Assembly (NCBI GenBank): GCA_910576875.1
Contig: CAJTKI010000007.1
Location: 1-37,775, forward strand
Direction of reading: 5' to 3'
Origin: an uncultured Christensenella sp.
Lineage (GTDB): Bacteria; Bacillota; Clostridia; Christensenellales; UBA3700
Length of the DNA: 37,775 nucleotides
Shown: one piece after another, positions 18,455 to 26,378 of the stretch
Layout: each line of letters starts with the position of its first letter
Numbering within the stretch: the first letter of the stretch is position 1
The notes under the pieces: model-generated
What the model saw: the letters and a program-made list of their open reading frames with translations, nothing else
Database searches by the model: none
What the model was told of the DNA's origin: nothing
Program-made: the position numbers and the translations under genes

Positions 18455-19142
18455 ATATTGCAACGTCGAAGTGCTCGGTCAGGCAACGCTCTGCCCGCTG
18501 TGCCACGAAAAATTGGAACCGGACGGCGACGCGTCTCAAATCGCGCCGACCTATCCGCCCAAACGCGCGCGCAAACGCACGCGGCATACGCATTTTACGT
18601 TCAACAATGTCTATTTGTTCGTCGCCGCGGTGCTGTTTTTGATCGGACTGACCGTCAATCTGATGCTGACGCCGCGCGTACAGTGGTTTTGGCTGATCGG
18701 ACTGGTCGCGCTGTACGGATTCCTGTTGATCCGTTATACGATCCTGTCTGCGCACAGCATCGGCATGAAAATCTTACAGCAAGCCGCGATGATTCTGATT
18801 CTCGTGCTGGCGTCGTATCAAGTATTCCGCCATGTGCGGTTGGACGCTTATCCCAAAAATCTCGCGCTCGAAATCGCGTTGCCCAGCATTCTGAGCGTTT
18901 CGACGCTGGTCATGGGCATTCTGACCGCCGTCCACGCGCGCAGACGCCCGTCCGTGTTGATTGACTGCATGCTGCTGTCCGCGCTCGGATTGCTGCCGCT
19001 GATCCTGTATTTCGCCCGCGTGCTGCAAACGCTGTACGGCGGAATCGTCAGCGCATGCGTGAGCGCGATTACGATCTTGTGCTGCCTGTTTTTCGGCAGA
19101 CACGAACTGGGCGAAGAGTTCCGCAAAAAATTCCATCTGTGA
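18444..19142 (+). CDS. DUF6320-like zinc-ribbon membrane protein
   Basis: This 232-residue protein starts with a zinc ribbon (C3-x2-C6 and C17-x2-C20), then a basic segment (KRARKRTR), then six hydrophobic helices from about residue 53 to 220. The pattern matches the DUF6320 family, which commonly follows an alcohol acetyltransferase-like gene in Clostridia. GGGAGG before the ATG lies within the upstream gene, and the two genes overlap by 11 bp, so they should be coexpressed. I infer a membrane partner for the acyltransferase-like protein; its function is not established. Confidence 0.83.
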   Translation: MRCKYCNVEVLGQATLCPLCHEKLEPDGDASQIAPTYPPKRARKRTRHTHFTFNNVYLFVAAVLFLIGLTVNLMLTPRVQWFWLIGLVALYGFLLIRYTILSAHSIGMKILQQAAMILILVLASYQVFRHVRLDAYPKNLALEIALPSILSVSTLVMGILTAVHARRRPSVLIDCMLLSALGLLPLILYFARVLQTLYGGIVSACVSAITILCCLFFGRHELGEEFRKKFHL

Positions 19143-19162
19143 GCAACGCTCCGCCCGATCGG

Positions 19163-19188
19163 GACAGTCGAATCGACTGTCTTTTTTT
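19163..19188 (+). terminator. Terminator after the acyltransferase/DUF6320 pair
   Basis: GACAGTCG pairs with CGACTGTC around AAT, followed by seven T (19182-19188). Confidence 0.9.
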
Positions 19189-19198
19189 GTTTATCCCC

Positions 19199-19227
19199 TT
19201 GTCAAAACGGCGGGCATGGTATAAACT
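19199..19227 (+). promoter_or_regulatory. Promoter of the ROK kinase gene
   Basis: TTGTCA (19199-19204), a 17-bp spacer and TAAACT (19222-19227) occur together. TATAAA three bases earlier is an alternative -10 with a shorter spacer. Confidence 0.6.
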
Positions 19228-19279
19228 GTAAGTAATCCGAATATATCGTAACGTCCAACGGACGTAAGGGAGATACATT

Positions 19280-20245
19280 ATGTTTTTGATCGGCATCGAC
19301 ATCGGCGGCATGAGCATCAAGGGCGGCATTGCGACGCTCGCGGGCGAAATCCTGTACAAAGCGACCGTGCAGACGCATCTGCAATATACGGACGAACATC
19401 CGATCACGGAAGACATCGCCAAATTGATCGAAAATCTGCTCGAACAGTCGGGCAAATCGCTGACGGAATTTTACGGCATCGGCATCGGCTCTCCGGGCGC
19501 GATCGATTCCGCGCGCGGCGTGATCCGCTACGCCAACAATATCCGCATGCAGAACGTCCCCGTCGTCGAACAACTGCACGAACAGTTTAACCTGCCCGTC
19601 TTCATCAACAACGACGCCAACTGCGCCGCGCTCGGCGAATACGTCTACGGCGCGGGACGCGGATACGACGACGTGCTGTTCGTCACGCTCGGAACGGGCG
19701 TGGGAAGCGGCATCCTGATCGGCGGCAAGTTGTTCGAAGGTCGCGAAGGCGGCGGCGCGGAATGCGGTCACATGTCGCTGTACCGCGACGGCGAGCCCTG
19801 CACGTGCGGCAGAAAGGGCTGCTGGGAAGCCTATGCGTCCGCAACGGCGCTCATCCGCATCACCAAACAGGCAATGTTGCGCCATCCCGAATCCCTGATG
19901 CACGAGATCGCGGAAGCGGATAACGCCGTCAACGGCAAAACCGCCTTTCTCGCCGCCAAACGCAACGATCCCGCCGGACAGTCCGTCGTGGACGAATATA
20001 TCCGCAACATCGGCGACGGTCTGGTCAATCTTGCCAACATCTTCCGTCCGGAAGTCATCTTGATCGGCGGCGGCATATCGCACGAAGGCGCGTATCTGAC
20101 CGACCCGCTGCAAAAGATCGTGGACGAAGAAAACTTCGGCGCGGCGTTCAACCCGCGCGTCGTCGTCAAAGCCGCTTCGCTCGGCAACGACGCGGGGCTG
20201 CTCGGCGCCGCCGCGCTCGTCGTGACCAACTGCGTCAAAGCCTGA
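19280..20245 (+). CDS. ROK-family sugar kinase (glucokinase type)
   Basis: This 321-residue cytoplasmic kinase should phosphorylate glucose or a related hexose with ATP. It begins with the phosphate-binding IGIDIGGMSIKGG. It has NNDANCAALGE with the catalytic Asp, VTLGTGVGSGI, and the ROK zinc site: GH in ECGHMSLYRDG followed by CTCGRKGCWEAYAS. No N-terminal helix-turn-helix is present, so it is a kinase rather than a ROK repressor. GGGAG lies about 9 nt before the ATG. It is monocistronic, with its own promoter and terminator. Confidence 0.92.
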   Translation: MFLIGIDIGGMSIKGGIATLAGEILYKATVQTHLQYTDEHPITEDIAKLIENLLEQSGKSLTEFYGIGIGSPGAIDSARGVIRYANNIRMQNVPVVEQLHEQFNLPVFINNDANCAALGEYVYGAGRGYDDVLFVTLGTGVGSGILIGGKLFEGREGGGAECGHMSLYRDGEPCTCGRKGCWEAYASATALIRITKQAMLRHPESLMHEIAEADNAVNGKTAFLAAKRNDPAGQSVVDEYIRNIGDGLVNLANIFRPEVILIGGGISHEGAYLTDPLQKIVDEENFGAAFNPRVVVKAASLGNDAGLLGAAALVVTNCVKA

Positions 20246-20266
20246 TCGCATCCCGATCGCAATGTT

Positions 20267-20294
20267 GCCCGTACGTCGTTCGTACGGGCTTTTT
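20267..20294 (+). terminator. Terminator of the ROK kinase gene
   Basis: GCCCGTACG pairs with CGTACGGGC around a 5-nt loop, followed by five T. Confidence 0.9.
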
Positions 20295-20300
20295 GCCGTC

Positions 20301-20330
20301 AAAAAGCGAGCGCCGTCGATCGGCGCTCGC
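20301..20330 (-). terminator. Terminator of gyrA
   Basis: On the minus strand, GCGAGCGCCG pairs with CGGCGCTCGC around a 5-nt loop, followed by TTTTT. It lies 21 bp after the gyrA stop and 6 bp from the T run of the convergent kinase terminator. Confidence 0.92.
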
Positions 20331-20351
20331 TCGTTGTCCGTATATCGGACG

Positions 20352-22883
20352 TTATGCTTTCTGCTCGTCGTCGGACGGCTGCTCGCTCGACTGCGGATCT
20401 TGCGGCTGTTCGTCCTGCTCTTCTTCGTCTGCGTGCGGCACGACCGTAAACGCTACGACGTTGCCCTCGCCGCGCATACGCATGACCTTGACGCCCTGCG
20501 TATTGCGTCCCATCTTGGAAATCTCGGCGGCGCGCACGCGGATGATCGTGCCGTTGTCCGCAATGATCATGACGTCGTCGTTGTCGGGATGTACGAGTTT
20601 GAGATTGACGACGTTGCCGGTCTTGTCGTTGAGCACGCCGACCTTGACGCCCTTACCCGCTCTGCCTTGCAGGCTGTACTCTTCCAAATCCGTACGCTTG
20701 CCGTAGCCGTTGGCGGTAATCGTCAGCACTTCGCAATCGTCGCGTACGATCGTCATATCGACGACCGACTCGCCGCTGTCCAGCTTGATCGACTTGACGC
20801 CCTGACTGGTGCGTCCGGTCGGACGAACCGTCTCTTCGCTGAATCGAATGCACTTGCCGCCGCTGGACGCCATAATCAATTCGTCCTTGCCGCCGGTCAA
20901 CTGCACGCCGATCAATTCGTCGCCGTCGACCAACGAAATCGCAATCTTGCCGTTGGACTGAATGCGCGCAAACTCGTCCAAAGACGTCTTCTTGATCAAA
21001 CCGTACTTGGTCGCCATCATCAGATAGCCCGCGCTGTCTTTGGGGACGGGGATATATGCTTGAACGACTTCGCCCGGCTCGAGATTGAGCAAATTGACGA
21101 TCGCTCTGCCCTTGGACGCGCGTCCCGCTTCCGGAATCTGATAGCCCTTGATCCGATACACCTTGCCGCGATTGCTGAAAAACAGCAGATTGTCGTGCGT
21201 GCTGGTCGCCATGACGTTCTCGACGAAATCTTCTTCCTTGGTCTTGTGCGCGGAAACGCCGACGCCGCCGCGCCGCTGGGCTTTGTATTCGTCGACCGGC
21301 ATGCGCTTGACATAGCCGTTGTGCGTGATCGAGATCACGACGTCTTCTTCTTCGATCAGATCTTCGATGTCCAGATCGGAATAATCGTACGTGATTTCCG
21401 AACGGCGCGCATCGTTGTATTTGTCGCGGATCAGCGTCATCTCTTCTTTGATGATCGCGATCACGCGTTCGGGACGGGCGAGAATGTCGCGATAATCCTC
21501 GATCGAACGTTCCAGTTCTTGGAACTCGGCATTGAGTTTTTCCACTTCGAGCGCGGTCAACCGCTGCAACTTCATGTCCAAAACCGCCGCAGCCTGCCGC
21601 TCGCTCAACTCAAAGCGCGCCGTCAGATCGCCGATACAGCTCTGTCTGTCTTTGGCAGCCTTGATGACCGCGATCACTTCGTCGATATTCGCGAGCGCCT
21701 TGACCAGTCCGAGCAAGATGTGCTCGCGCTCCAACGCCTTGTCCAGATCGTACTGCGTGCGGCGCACGATGACGGATTTTTGGTGCTTGATGTACTCTTC
21801 CAGGATCTGTTTGAGATTGAGAATCCGCGGCGTGCCGTCTACCAACGCGAGCATGATCATCGAGTTGGAAATCTGCAATTGCGAATGCTTGTACAACAGA
21901 TTGAGCACGACTTGCGGGTTGACGTCCTTCTTGATCTCGATGACGACGCGCATGCCGTCGCGGTCGGATTGCTCGTGAATGTCGCTGATGCCTTCCACGC
22001 GCTTTTGTTTGACCAGATCGGCGATCGACTCGATCAGTTTCGCCTTGTTGACCTGATACGGAATCTCGGTGATGATCAAGCGCGATTTGCCGTTGTGCAT
22101 CTCTTCGATTTCGACGCGCGCGCGGATGATGCAGTTGCCGCGTCCGGTGCGGTACGCTTTCTTAATGCCGCTCGATCCCATGATCAGCGCGCCGGTCGGA
22201 TAGTCGGGCGCGGGAATATATTCCATCAACTCCTCGATGTCCATTTCCGGATTTTCCAACAGCGCGATCGTGCCGTCGATGACTTCGCCCAGATTGTGCG
22301 GCGGGATCGACGTCGCCATACCGACCGCGATACCGTCCGAGCCGTTGACGAGCAAGTTGGGATAGCGCGCAGGCAGGACGACCGGCTGTTCGCGCGTGTC
22401 GTCGAAGTTGGGATAAAAATCCACCGTCTTCTTGTCGATGTCGCGCAGCAGCTCCGCCGCGATTTTGCTCAGACGCGCTTCGGTATACCGATACGCCGCC
22501 GCGGGATCGCCGTCCACGCTGCCGAAGTTGCCGTGTCCGTCCACAAGCGTGCAACGGATGCTGAAATCCTGCGCCAAACGCACCAACGCGTCGTATACCG
22601 ACGAGTCGCCGTGCGGGTGGAATTTACCGAGCACGTCGCCGACGATGAGCGCGCATTTGCGGTGCGGCTTCTCCGCGGTCAGTCCCAGTTCGTTCATGTC
22701 GAACAAGATGCGGCGATGCACCGGTTTGAGTCCGTCGCGCACATCCGGAATCGCGCGCGAGACGTTGACCGCCATCGCGTACGCGATAAAGGATTTTTTC
22801 ATTTCGCCTTCGACTTCCACGTCCACGACGTTAGTCTTGGCAAGCATTTCCTCGATATCTTTTTTGACTTCGTTCGCAGCCAT
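20352..22883 (-). CDS. gyrA: DNA gyrase subunit A
   Basis: This 843-residue breakage-reunion subunit of DNA gyrase forms an A2B2 complex with GyrB to introduce negative supercoils. The quinolone region HPHGDSSVYDALVRLAQDF keeps the usual Ser and Asp, so no resistance substitution is visible. The active-site Tyr lies in AAAYRYTEARL. The C-terminal beta-pinwheel contains the GyrA box as QRRGGVGV, slightly altered from QRRGGKG, which favours GyrA over ParC. The protein ends in an acidic Glu/Asp/Gln/Pro tail of about 27 residues. GGAGGA lies upstream of the ATG, and the gene starts 10 bp after the gyrB stop. Confidence 0.97.
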   Translation of the reverse strand: MAANEVKKDIEEMLAKTNVVDVEVEGEMKKSFIAYAMAVNVSRAIPDVRDGLKPVHRRILFDMNELGLTAEKPHRKCALIVGDVLGKFHPHGDSSVYDALVRLAQDFSIRCTLVDGHGNFGSVDGDPAAAYRYTEARLSKIAAELLRDIDKKTVDFYPNFDDTREQPVVLPARYPNLLVNGSDGIAVGMATSIPPHNLGEVIDGTIALLENPEMDIEELMEYIPAPDYPTGALIMGSSGIKKAYRTGRGNCIIRARVEIEEMHNGKSRLIITEIPYQVNKAKLIESIADLVKQKRVEGISDIHEQSDRDGMRVVIEIKKDVNPQVVLNLLYKHSQLQISNSMIMLALVDGTPRILNLKQILEEYIKHQKSVIVRRTQYDLDKALEREHILLGLVKALANIDEVIAVIKAAKDRQSCIGDLTARFELSERQAAAVLDMKLQRLTALEVEKLNAEFQELERSIEDYRDILARPERVIAIIKEEMTLIRDKYNDARRSEITYDYSDLDIEDLIEEEDVVISITHNGYVKRMPVDEYKAQRRGGVGVSAHKTKEEDFVENVMATSTHDNLLFFSNRGKVYRIKGYQIPEAGRASKGRAIVNLLNLEPGEVVQAYIPVPKDSAGYLMMATKYGLIKKTSLDEFARIQSNGKIAISLVDGDELIGVQLTGGKDELIMASSGGKCIRFSEETVRPTGRTSQGVKSIKLDSGESVVDMTIVRDDCEVLTITANGYGKRTDLEEYSLQGRAGKGVKVGVLNDKTGNVVNLKLVHPDNDDVMIIADNGTIIRVRAAEISKMGRNTQGVKVMRMRGEGNVVAFTVVPHADEEEQDEQPQDPQSSEQPSDDEQKA

Positions 22884-22893
22884 AATCTCCTCC

Positions 22894-24801
22894 TTATACG
22901 TCCAGATCGGTGACCAGATTCGCGTTCTCTTCGATAAAGACGCGTCTGCGCTCCGGCTCGTCGCCCATCAGCAACGCAAACAGATCGTTCGCGCGTTCGG
23001 CGTCTTCCATCGTCACGCGCAACAGCGTGCGAGATTCCGGATTCATCGTCGTGTCCCACAGCTGTTCCGCATCCATTTCGCCCAGACCTTTGTAACGCTG
23101 GATTTCGCCCTTGCGTTCGATGCTGACCAAGAATTCTTCCAGCGACGGATCGTCGTAGAAATAATGCTCCTTGCGGCTGCCCTTTTCCGTGACTTTGTAC
23201 AACGGCGGCTGCGCGATGTACACGTGCCCTTGCTCGACGACCGGACGCATGAAACGATACAGGAACGTCAGCAACAAAATACGGATATGACTGCCGTCCA
23301 CGTCGGCATCGGTCATGCAGATGATGCGATCGTATTTGAGCTTGGAGATGTCGCACTCTTCGTTGATGCCGCACCCGAACGTCGTGATCATATTCTTGAT
23401 CTCTTCGCTTTCAAGCACGCGGTGCAGTCTCGCCTTTTCCACGTTCAGGATCTTACCGCGCAACGGCAGAATCGCCTGGAATCTGCGGTCTCTGCCCACC
23501 TTTGCCGTGCCGCCTGCCGAGTCGCCCTCGACCAGATAGATCTCGCACTTGCGCGGATCTTTCTCCGAACAGTCTGCAAGCTTGCCGGGCAACGTCGTCG
23601 ATTCCAACACGCTCTTGCGACGGGTCAGATCTCTGGCGTTGCGCGCCGCGTCGCGCGCCTTTTTGGCATTGATCGCTTTGAGAATGATCTCGCGCGCCTC
23701 TTTGGGGTTCTCTTCCAAATATTCGCCGAACTTTTCGCCGAATACCTTGGTCACCGTGCCGCGCATGAAGCTGTTGCCGAGCTTGGTCTTCGTCTGACCC
23801 TCGAACTGCGGATCGATCAGCTTGACGCTGACGATCGCGACGAGACCTTCGCGGCAATCTTCGCCGGACAGCTTTTCTTCGTTTTTCAGCAATTTCAGCG
23901 ACGTGCCGTAATCGTTGAACAATTTGGTCAACACCGCCTTAAAGCCGTCCAAATGCGTGCCGCCTTCGTGCGTGTTGATGTTGTTGGCATAGCTGTAAAT
24001 CGTCTCGCTGTAACTGTCGTTGTACTGCATCGCGATCTCGACTTGATAATCGTCCGTCTCCGCATGAATGTACAGCGGCGATTCGAGCACGCCTTGCTTG
24101 TCGTTGAGTTTGGAAATATACTCGACGATACCGCCTTCGTAATGGAACTCTTCGCGGTTTTCTTTGAGCGGACGGCTGTCTTTGAGCACGATCTTCAAGC
24201 CCTTGTTCAAAAACGCCAATTCCTGCAAACGGTGGCGCAACGTCGCATATTCGAACTCCGTCGTCTCGAAGATCTCCGGATCGGGATAAAACACGATCTT
24301 GGTACCGCGCCGCTGCGTCGAGCCGACTTCCGCCAACGCGCGCTGCGGGATGCCGCGATTGAACGTCATCTTATACAATTTGCCGTTCTGCGCGACTTCG
24401 ACGTCCAGCCACTCGCTCAACGCGTTGACGCACGATACGCCGACGCCGTGCAAACCGCCCGAAAACTTGTATCCGCCGCCGCCGAATTTGCCGCCCGCAT
24501 GCAGCTTGGTCAATACGACTTCGACCGCGGACTTGCCTTCCTTGGCGATGATGCCGGTCGGAATGCCGCGTCCGTTGTCCGTGACCGCTACCGATCCGTC
24601 CTGACAAATCTCGACTTCGACGACGTCGCAATATCCCGCCATCGCCTCGTCGATCGAGTTGTCCACCACTTCGAATACGAGATGATGCAACCCGCGCTCG
24701 TCCGTCGAGCCGATGTACATGCCCGGACGCTTTCTGACGGGATCCAGACCTTCCAAGACCTGAATATTGTCTTGGGTATAGCCGTTCTTGTTTTCGCTCA
24801 T
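22894..24801 (-). CDS. gyrB: DNA gyrase subunit B
   Basis: This 635-residue ATPase subunit of DNA gyrase has the GHKL ATP-binding region EVVDNSIDEAMAGY with TDNGRGIP, the TOPRIM acid in EGDSAGGTAK, and the metal-binding DADVDGSHIRILLLTF. The QPPLYKV and RYKGLGEMDAEQLWDTTM motifs complete the C-terminal domain. I chose the ATG at 24801 (MSENKNGY) because GGAGGA lies 6 nt upstream; longer in-frame starts have no such site. The leader from the promoter is about 70 nt and contains an alternating GC-rich stretch. No dnaA, dnaN or recF is adjacent, so the usual origin context is missing. Confidence 0.97.
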   Translation of the reverse strand: MSENKNGYTQDNIQVLEGLDPVRKRPGMYIGSTDERGLHHLVFEVVDNSIDEAMAGYCDVVEVEICQDGSVAVTDNGRGIPTGIIAKEGKSAVEVVLTKLHAGGKFGGGGYKFSGGLHGVGVSCVNALSEWLDVEVAQNGKLYKMTFNRGIPQRALAEVGSTQRRGTKIVFYPDPEIFETTEFEYATLRHRLQELAFLNKGLKIVLKDSRPLKENREEFHYEGGIVEYISKLNDKQGVLESPLYIHAETDDYQVEIAMQYNDSYSETIYSYANNINTHEGGTHLDGFKAVLTKLFNDYGTSLKLLKNEEKLSGEDCREGLVAIVSVKLIDPQFEGQTKTKLGNSFMRGTVTKVFGEKFGEYLEENPKEAREIILKAINAKKARDAARNARDLTRRKSVLESTTLPGKLADCSEKDPRKCEIYLVEGDSAGGTAKVGRDRRFQAILPLRGKILNVEKARLHRVLESEEIKNMITTFGCGINEECDISKLKYDRIICMTDADVDGSHIRILLLTFLYRFMRPVVEQGHVYIAQPPLYKVTEKGSRKEHYFYDDPSLEEFLVSIERKGEIQRYKGLGEMDAEQLWDTTMNPESRTLLRVTMEDAERANDLFALLMGDEPERRRVFIEENANLVTDLDV

Positions 24802-24878
24802 ACGAGTCCTCCGTATCATAATTGGTTTTCGCAACGTGCGCACGCGCGCGTATACGCGAGTATTATAATATTATAATT

Positions 24879-24907
24879 ATTATAGCATATGCAATTGTCT
24901 TTTTCAA
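24879..24907 (-). promoter_or_regulatory. Promoter of gyrB-gyrA
   Basis: On the minus strand, TTGAAA (24907-24902), a 17-bp spacer and TATAAT (24884-24879) occur together. Several overlapping TATAAT-like words follow, so the exact start may be heterogeneous. Confidence 0.82.
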
Positions 24908-25211
24908 GTTTTCGCAACAATTTTTTTATCGATTTCCGACGCTCGGCACTGCAAATCCGCGCTTGTCGCTCCGTAGCGCAACCAAGCAACGGCAACCGCG
25001 GCGCCGTTCCGCGTGCCGCGCGATCTTCGCCGCGCCGAAGTCCGAAATCGACGTCCGATCGCCTGTACGCGCCCAACAAAAATTTACCGAAAAACGCTCA
25101 AAACAAAACCTTTCTGCAAGCATAACCAAACGCTTGCCGCTCCATTCTGTTTTACAGAGACGCCAATATCCTGTTCGAGATCAAAAGCCTTACGGTTGCA
25201 CAACAGCGCCA
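24908..25211. other. 304-bp intergenic stretch without recognised content
   Basis: This stretch lies between the gyrB promoter and the hairpins after the AEC transporter gene. Short open frames exist on both strands, but none has a ribosome binding site or recognisable protein. I see no tRNA, DnaA-box cluster or strong promoter in it. Confidence 0.5.
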
Positions 25212-25246
25212 AAAAAGCAATGCCGTCGCGCAAATGCAACGGCATC
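25212..25246 (-). terminator. Second hairpin downstream of the AEC transporter gene
   Basis: On the minus strand, ATGCCGT pairs with ACGGCAT around a 12-nt loop, followed by TGC and six T. It could be a backup terminator or the 3' end of a separate short transcript. Confidence 0.5.
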
Positions 25247-25268
25247 GAAATTGCGATCGAAATCCCTC

Positions 25269-25296
25269 AAAAAAATCGCCTAAAAACGGCGATTTT
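25269..25296 (-). terminator. Terminator of the AEC transporter gene
   Basis: On the minus strand, AAATCGCC pairs with GGCGATTT around a 7-nt loop, followed by a run of T. The opposite strand also ends in TTTT. Confidence 0.85.
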
Positions 25297-25320
25297 CAAG
25301 CGTTTTTGATGGATTTCACG

Positions 25321-26256
25321 TCAAGGCAACGCCGATACCAACATCGTCAACAGCGGGATCGTAACGACGCTCGCGCTCGTCCCCAACAAAACCATATTTG
25401 CCGCCGTCTCCTGCCCTTCGCCGAGCAATTCGGCAAAATTGAGCACGACGCTCGCAACCGGCGTACAGAACATGATAAACAACGCCTCGCGCACATAGCG
25501 CTCGATCGGCAAAAACCACACCAGCAACAAACCGATCAACGGAAACGCGATCTGTTTGAACGCAATCGTCGCGTATTGGAGCTTGGACGTAAAAAGCCCC
25601 TTGATCGGCACCGTCGCCAAACGCATGCCCATAATCAACATACACAGCGGCGTCGTCATTCTGCCGAGCAACGCGACCGCATCGCCCAATACGCCCGGCA
25701 GCTTGGTTCCGGTCAAAAACAACGGCAACGCAACGATCAGCGCGATCGTCGCCGGATTGATCAACGCCTTGCGCAGGCTGATATAGCGCTTGTTGCGCGT
25801 AATGATCGCGGATCCGACCGTCCAGCCCATCAGATTCATGCCGAGCAGATACGCGACGGAAAACGCCGCGACTTCCGGACGGTCCGGATAAATCGCCTGC
25901 AACAACGGCAAGCCCATAAACGCGCAGTTGCCGAACGCAAACGCGACGTTGGCGACGCGATAGCGCACGTCGTCGGACTTGCGGCGCAAGAGTGCGAACA
26001 TGACGCCCAACACCGCCGCCTGCAACAACACGGACAGCGCGAATACGATCCCCATATCGGCAAGCAACGACGGCGTATAATCCGCCTGATCCAGCGAATA
26101 CACGGTCAGACAAGGCTGACAGACGTACATCAGAATCGCCGCAAACGACGAGATGCTCTCCGCCTTGACCAAACGCGTCTTGACGCAGACGAATCCCGGC
26201 ACCGCGTACAGCAGCATTATCCCGACGGACATGAGCGTAATCAAAAAATATTGCAT
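25321..26256 (-). CDS. AEC-family transporter (auxin efflux carrier-like)
   Basis: This 311-residue membrane protein has ten hydrophobic helices in two halves of five, the AEC layout. It opens with a helix ending in PGFVCVKTRLV and has GNCAFMGLPLLQAI, matching the family's GN-x-x-x-(M/F)G-x-P motif. The second half has PLCMLIMGMRLA and FCTPVASVVLNFAELLG. Bacterial AEC proteins often carry organic acids, but the substrate here is unknown. The ATG at 26256 has no ribosome binding site and lies exactly 6 nt after the -10, so the mRNA should be leaderless. An in-frame TTG at 26262 would lie upstream of the expected transcription start. Confidence 0.88.
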   Translation of the reverse strand: MQYFLITLMSVGIMLLYAVPGFVCVKTRLVKAESISSFAAILMYVCQPCLTVYSLDQADYTPSLLADMGIVFALSVLLQAAVLGVMFALLRRKSDDVRYRVANVAFAFGNCAFMGLPLLQAIYPDRPEVAAFSVAYLLGMNLMGWTVGSAIITRNKRYISLRKALINPATIALIVALPLFLTGTKLPGVLGDAVALLGRMTTPLCMLIMGMRLATVPIKGLFTSKLQYATIAFKQIAFPLIGLLLVWFLPIERYVREALFIMFCTPVASVVLNFAELLGEGQETAANMVLLGTSASVVTIPLLTMLVSALP

Positions 26257-26262
26257 ACGCAA

Positions 26263-26291
26263 ATTGTATGCTTTTCGCCGACGAATGTCAA
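26263..26291 (-). promoter_or_regulatory. Promoter of the AEC transporter gene; places the start on the ATG
   Basis: On the minus strand, TTGACA (26291-26286), a 17-bp spacer and TACAAT (26268-26263) are followed by TTGCGT and ATG (26256). The predicted first transcribed base is the A of ATG. Confidence 0.85.
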
Positions 26292-26331
26292 CGCATTACA
26301 CCCGATTGCCGTGCCCCGCTTCGTCCGATCA

Positions 26332-26362
26332 TAAAAAAGAGCGACCGCTTGGGTCGCTCTTG
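26332..26362 (-). terminator. Terminator of the lipoprotein gene
   Basis: On the minus strand, GAGCGACC pairs with GGTCGCTC around a 5-nt loop, followed by six T and AT. Confidence 0.92.
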
Positions 26363-26378
26363 CATATCGGGAATCCGA

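Noticed and set aside
20262..22913. An 883-codon open frame on the plus strand opposite gyrA
   Set aside because: It is a codon-bias shadow of gyrA. It runs through the gyrA terminator and has no recognisable domain.
22432..24876. An 814-codon open frame on the plus strand opposite gyrB
   Set aside because: It is a shadow of gyrB. Similar long antisense frames lie opposite ftsH and the 764-residue protein gene for the same reason.
24841..24907. AT-rich cluster upstream of gyrB as a replication origin
   Set aside because: No DnaA boxes, dnaA, dnaN or recF are nearby. The AT-rich words are explained by the gyrB promoter.
24816..25129. Short minus-strand open frames upstream of gyrB
   Set aside because: They lack ribosome binding sites, run through the gyrB promoter and show no protein-like pattern.
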